From the NCBI GenBank assembly GCA_004352715.1, contig SCFE01000100.1:1438269-1474595 (forward strand): 36,327 nucleotides of DNA. Direction: 5' to 3'. The notes below the pieces were generated by a model that saw only the letters and a program-made list of their open reading frames with translations, searched no databases and was not told the origin of the DNA. Positions 33,430 to 36,327 of this stretch are shown piece by piece. The position numbers and the translations under genes were made by a program. Every line of letters begins with the position of its first letter. Within the stretch, counting starts at the first letter, position 1. This DNA comes from Hofstenia miamia. Lineage: Eukaryota > Xenacoelomorpha > Acoela.

Positions 33430-33985
33430 TGTGGTTTCAAAAAAATTTTGTCCATACACCAGACAAATAACGATCAAACTAGAACAGCAGCGGCCTCACA
33501 AACATATTCTGAGTTGAAGAATGTTAAAGAAGCGCTTGATGTCAGCAACTATCACCATAAATGGTATCGTATTCTTGCTACAATAGAGTGCATACTTGAA
33601 ATCAAATGAAAAAATCAAGGTGGTGTGGGCCACCAAAATATTTGAAAATTTTAAAGACGAGTAGATACTGCAGAGATATACTACAATAGAATGCGCTCCA
33701 TTCAATTTTGAGAGTTTATTGATGAAAAATTTTCAAGTAGATTTCGACAAGCAGAGAATGCTATTTCATGTTTCACATAAAAATGATCTAAGATAATGAC
33801 TGACGTGAAAACTTTATTCAATTTGGAAATTTATACTAAAGGGATCGGCCACCGAAAATTCGAATCAGGTTTGTAGGGCAAATTGTTGTCTAAAATTGCC
33901 GATGTACCTGATACATCTCAATTTGCGTTACGAGCAACTGATGCTGCATTTTTCCAAATATCCATGAATTACTTGAAAATATTAT
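33430..33985 (+). pseudogene. hAT transposase relic (DUF4371-type group)
   Basis: Blocks in order: SQTYSELKNVKEALD and YHHKWYRI (about 33490-33570), VDTAEIYYNRMRSIQF (about 33663-33710), FIDEKFSSRF (about 33716-33750), then a TDVKTLFNLEIY block and ALRATDAAFF (about 33930-33960). These follow the hAT arrangement of a long helical region, (V)-TAEEYYRxxxFIPFLDxFIxELxxRF, and then ...LxAxDPxFFPNI before the C-terminal dimerisation domain. The copy stops before the SAxERSFS block. Internal stops and frameshifts make it non-functional. Confidence 0.72.
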
Positions 33986-34418
33986 AAAATCACGGGTACG
34001 ACATGATTGTGTTTAGTTTGCAGGCCTACAAACAGATCAATCTTTTTGGAGCCAATCCATCGTTATAAACTTGACCCGAAATCCTCATATGGGCCAGTAG
34101 AAGGAATTACTCATTTTAAAAATATTTGATATGCCTAAGACCAATTCAAAAACTACAACTAGCAAAATGAAATTAATAGAAGGAAAAATATAAGATAACA
34201 GTGATTGAAAAGAGTAGGAAAATACCACAGAAATAATAGCTTTAATTCACTATAACATAGGTAAAAATTACGGGTATATATAAATATTTCAAATGATAAT
34301 TATACAATTCAACATAAATTAATTAGTATTACCCACACAACACGACTAACAGCTATGAGCAATAACATACAAGAACAAAGTTAAATATAGTTCACTTTTC
34401 CGCTTAATAAAATCCTGC
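33986..34418. other. AT-rich stretch left of the GAGCC element
   Basis: No recognised frame. By position the right part (toward 34418) is the other half of the target into which the GAGCC element inserted, so it may be further decayed Ty3/gypsy sequence. No clear integrase-core motif was read. Confidence 0.35.
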
Positions 34419-35035
34419 TTGATAACCAGACTTGTCAAAGAGCAGAGTTTCTAAAGAGCCGAGCCGAGCCGAGCCGAGCCGAGCTTGATCACAGTATTTG
34501 ATATACAACGAGGCCAAAACGAGCCTATTTTAGGTAAAGCAAGTTTATAGTTCTGCTTGTTAATTTTTTATGAAGATTTTTCTTATTTTTGCAGTTAGTA
34601 TGCCTTTCCTATAATCTTATTTAAGAAATGTTTATTAAATAATAGGAAGAGCTATGTAAAAAATTCTTTGAGGACAATATTTTTAAAAAATACCGAGCTA
34701 AAACGAGGCTCATTTAAAGATTTTATTTGGCGAGCCGAGCCGAACTTGCACAAAATTTAAACGAGCCTAGCCGAGCCGAGCCGAGCTTGATCACAGTATT
34801 TGATATACAACGAGGCCAAAACGAGCCTATTTTAGGTAAAGCAAGTTTATAGTTCTGCTTGTNNNNNNNNNNNNNNNNNNNNNNNNNNNNNNNNNNNNNN
34901 NNNNNNNNNNNNNNNNNNNNNNNNNNNNNNNNNNNNNNNNNNNGAGCCGAGCCGAACTTGCACAAAATTTAAACGAGCCTAGCCGAGCCGAGCCGAGCTT
35001 GGAAATGTCGGCTCGTTGAAAAGTCTGTTGATAAC
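34419..35035. mobile_element. hAT-type MITE made of GAGCC-rich 302-bp units, with TSD
   Basis: The ends are CAGACTTGTCAA (34427-34438) and TTGAAAAGTCTG (35016-35027), inverse complements at 11 of 12 positions. The identical octamer TTGATAAC flanks both sides (34419-34426 and 35028-35035). This is a textbook hAT signature. The interior is a direct repeat: GAGCTTGATCACAG begins at 34481 and 34783, an offset of 302 bp. Each unit opens with a (GAGCC)n minisatellite and ends with GAGCCGAACTTGCACAAAAT at 34732 and 34944. An 81-N gap (34863-34943) falls in the second unit. Open frames reading LGSARLGS are translations of the minisatellite, not genes. Confidence 0.92.
34863..34943. other. assembly gap inside the GAGCC element
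   Basis: The 81 N replace a segment that is 171 bp in the first unit (34561-34731). If the second unit is complete, the gap is under-sized by 90 bp. Confidence 0.8.
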
Positions 35036-35610
35036 GGTTTATTGGTTTTGATTGCCCCATTAAACAACGAATTAAAATCTTTATTCAAGCATTCCATTAA
35101 CTTTCTTTGTCGCTTTTATGAGAGAAATATCCTGAGGTTTAAAAAAAACTGAGGTTTCAACACAAAACAAAGACGACCGTTAGAGGACACTCTTTTTACA
35201 TCCTCAGTTGAAAATGGCAAATTCTTAGATCTAATGAAATGCAGCATTCTTGTAATGCCACGGTGCCACAAACCAGCGTCAATTTTCACGTACTAATAGA
35301 TGCACAAAATGCTTGAGTAAGAGCATCAGCAGCAACATTGTCTTTACCAAGGCGATACATAATATCGTATGAAAACCATGCTAATTCCACACGCCAACAC
35401 TTTATCTTGTTATTTTTAATCTTTGTACGTTTCTGCTTGTCCAACATGAAAGGCACAGAACGCTGGTCAGTGATCAAAGTAAATCCTCCCCAGTAAGAAA
35501 ATGATTCCACCTTCTAACAGCTTCAATTATTGCAGTGGGTTCATTCTCAACTGCTGGATAATGCAATTCACCAGCAGATAATTTGCGTGACATAATGGTG
35601 GGGGCTCCCA
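35036..35610 (-). pseudogene. Ty3/gypsy pol relic: RNase H and integrase zinc-binding region
   Basis: Minus-strand reading, 5' to 3'. MSRKLSAGELHYPAVENE and AIIEAVRRWNHFL (about 35597-35500) lead into FTLITDQRSVPFMLD and WRVELAWFSYDIMYRLGKDN, then VAADALTQA (35286-35510). These are the RNase H blocks of Ty3/gypsy pol; TDQ holds one catalytic Asp and NVAADAL another. Then WHRGITRMLHFIRSKNLPFS and VKRVSSNGRLC (about 35270-35160) are the H-H-C-C integrase zinc-binding region, with the Cys pair partly lost. A frameshift separates the two RNase H blocks. The upstream RT is absent because another element abuts at about 35600-35690. Confidence 0.85.
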
Positions 35611-35696
35611 AACGCAGTCCTAAATTTAGAACTGGATGGTACCGACCAGTTCTGGTCCTGAAGCCCTAGGAATCGAGTAACAAAGAGCATTATAGT

Positions 35697-36327
35697 TCAA
35701 ACTCCTGCAGGACTGCTAACCGGCCCCTCCAACGCCCCCAGATTGGTGGCGGAAGCCTGGTGTCTTCCTACGTCGCCTATCAATGCTCGATTACAAAGGT
35801 TGGGGTGACAGGTCTTAATATGCCATAAATACCAACCTTTGCTCTTGTACGACTTGTAGCATCCCTTCGCTTCACACTTCCAGCAATTAGCATCCGCTAT
35901 AGTCGTGGAGCTCTGCATATGGTCATTTCTGACATGACGATTTAACGCCTTTTGGGCAGAAAACATACGCGCACACTCCGTGCACCTCAGGTGTCTCGTA
36001 CTGGCATGTGTGAGCCTCGGTACTGCTGCGTAAGCCGCCCCAGCAATTCTATCACGTAGCACCGCTGAGTCCCCGTTGATTGACTCTGCTAGGCTGCAAA
36101 CAACCTCTCTCGCGTTTCTTGAATGAGTGCACGATGTGGTCAAAGTGGAAAACAGTTGAGACTCCCCCAGAGTAACACCCATTAACCACTGCACATCAAG
36201 TACAAGCCGTTTCTCCCAACACTGACTCTTGCGTGCACTGACAACGTGGCCATTTCCTTCAGGAACAATTGATGCTTTTGTCATACTAAGCTCTAGGAAC
36301 TCGCCACTATTTATGCTTTCTCTGTGC
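35697..36327 (-). CDS. C2H2 zinc-finger protein, 5'-truncated by window edge
   Basis: The frame is open from the window end to a stop at 35697-35699. The first internal Met is at 36284 (195 codons), but at least 14 codons upstream are also open, so the true start is probably outside. Two C2H2 fingers are visible. The first, C-TEC-...-H-VRND-H, has C-x2-C-x12-H-x4-H spacing (about residues 100-121 from that Met). The second begins CEAKGC and ends H-IKTC-H, with C-x4-C-x12-H-x4-H spacing. A helical GESQLF...SRNAREVVCSLAESI segment precedes them. It has roughly even GC in a roughly 30% GC region. It may be the C-terminus of a young retroelement ORF whose 3' end abuts gypsy near 35600, or a host gene end. 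Family not recognised. Confidence 0.55.
   Translation of the reverse strand, partial: HRESINSGEFLELSMTKASIVPEGNGHVVSARKSQCWEKRLVLDVQWLMGVTLGESQLFSTLTTSCTHSRNAREVVCSLAESINGDSAVLRDRIAGAAYAAVPRLTHASTRHLRCTECARMFSAQKALNRHVRNDHMQSSTTIADANCWKCEAKGCYKSYKSKGWYLWHIKTCHPNLCNRALIGDVGRHQASATNLGALEGPVSSPAGV

Noticed and set aside
34723-35060. Frames reading LGSARLGS
   Set aside because: Translations of the GAGCC minisatellite and the N gap inside a hAT MITE.

Overview
This window is a stretch of AT-rich (roughly 70% A+T by eye) invertebrate nuclear DNA. The evidence is spliced coding sequence with GT-AG boundaries, dense (AT)n microsatellites, four runs of N left by the assembly, and relics of most animal transposon classes. 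There is no operon-like gene packing, Shine-Dalgarno site or tRNA/rRNA gene. The phylum cannot be fixed from the sequence alone. A spiralian such as a flatworm or mollusc, or an arthropod such as an arachnid, would fit the mixture of CR1-like LINE, Penelope-like, Ty3/gypsy, hAT, Tc1/mariner and piggyBac-like elements plus a short peptide-receptor-type GPCR.

Only one gene looks intact: a two-exon rhodopsin-like GPCR on the plus strand (exons 16825-17091 and 17857-18468, phase-0 intron, 292 aa). Everything else that can be recognised is mobile DNA, mostly broken by stops and frameshifts.

Layout: 1-1760 is unassigned AT-rich sequence with a GC-rich block at 1279-1390. 1798-4830 (minus) is a nearly full-length but decayed CR1/Jockey-like LINE (zinc-finger-like N-terminus, endonuclease, reverse transcriptase with YADD). 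Abutting its 5' end is a 185-bp tandem array (4832-6229), then a unique spacer and an inverted partial monomer (6323-6396). 8422-8834, 16086-16419 and 32428-32937 are three copies of one TTAA-flanked, piggyBac-like MITE. 10428-10630 is a hAT-type MITE with a perfect 8-bp target duplication. 12804-13297 is an internally deleted hAT element that keeps the transposase C-terminus. 16825-18468 is the GPCR. 20680-21010 is a Tc1 transposase relic. 21544-21960 (minus) is a hAT transposase relic. 25370-25570 is a possible second Tc1 fragment. 26748-26968 is a palindromic fold-back element between TA dinucleotides. 28175-28460 is a Penelope-like RT remnant, with a hammerhead-like core upstream at 27838. 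29020-30055 is a mariner-type pseudogene that has lost two catalytic aspartates. 33430-33985 is a third hAT transposase relic. 34427-35027 is a hAT-type MITE built of GAGCC-rich 302-bp units, inserted next to a Ty3/gypsy RNase H/integrase relic (35036-35610, minus). The window ends in an unusually GC-rich open frame with two C2H2 zinc fingers (35697-36327, minus) that runs off the edge.

The region therefore reads as one probable neuropeptide-receptor-like gene sitting in a layered transposon graveyard. The most informative structures are the LINE with its tandem 5' monomers, the TSD-proven hAT MITEs, the three-copy TTAA MITE family and the zinc-finger frame at the right edge. No cooperating gene set is visible. 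All family assignments come from reading translated motifs, not from database searches.
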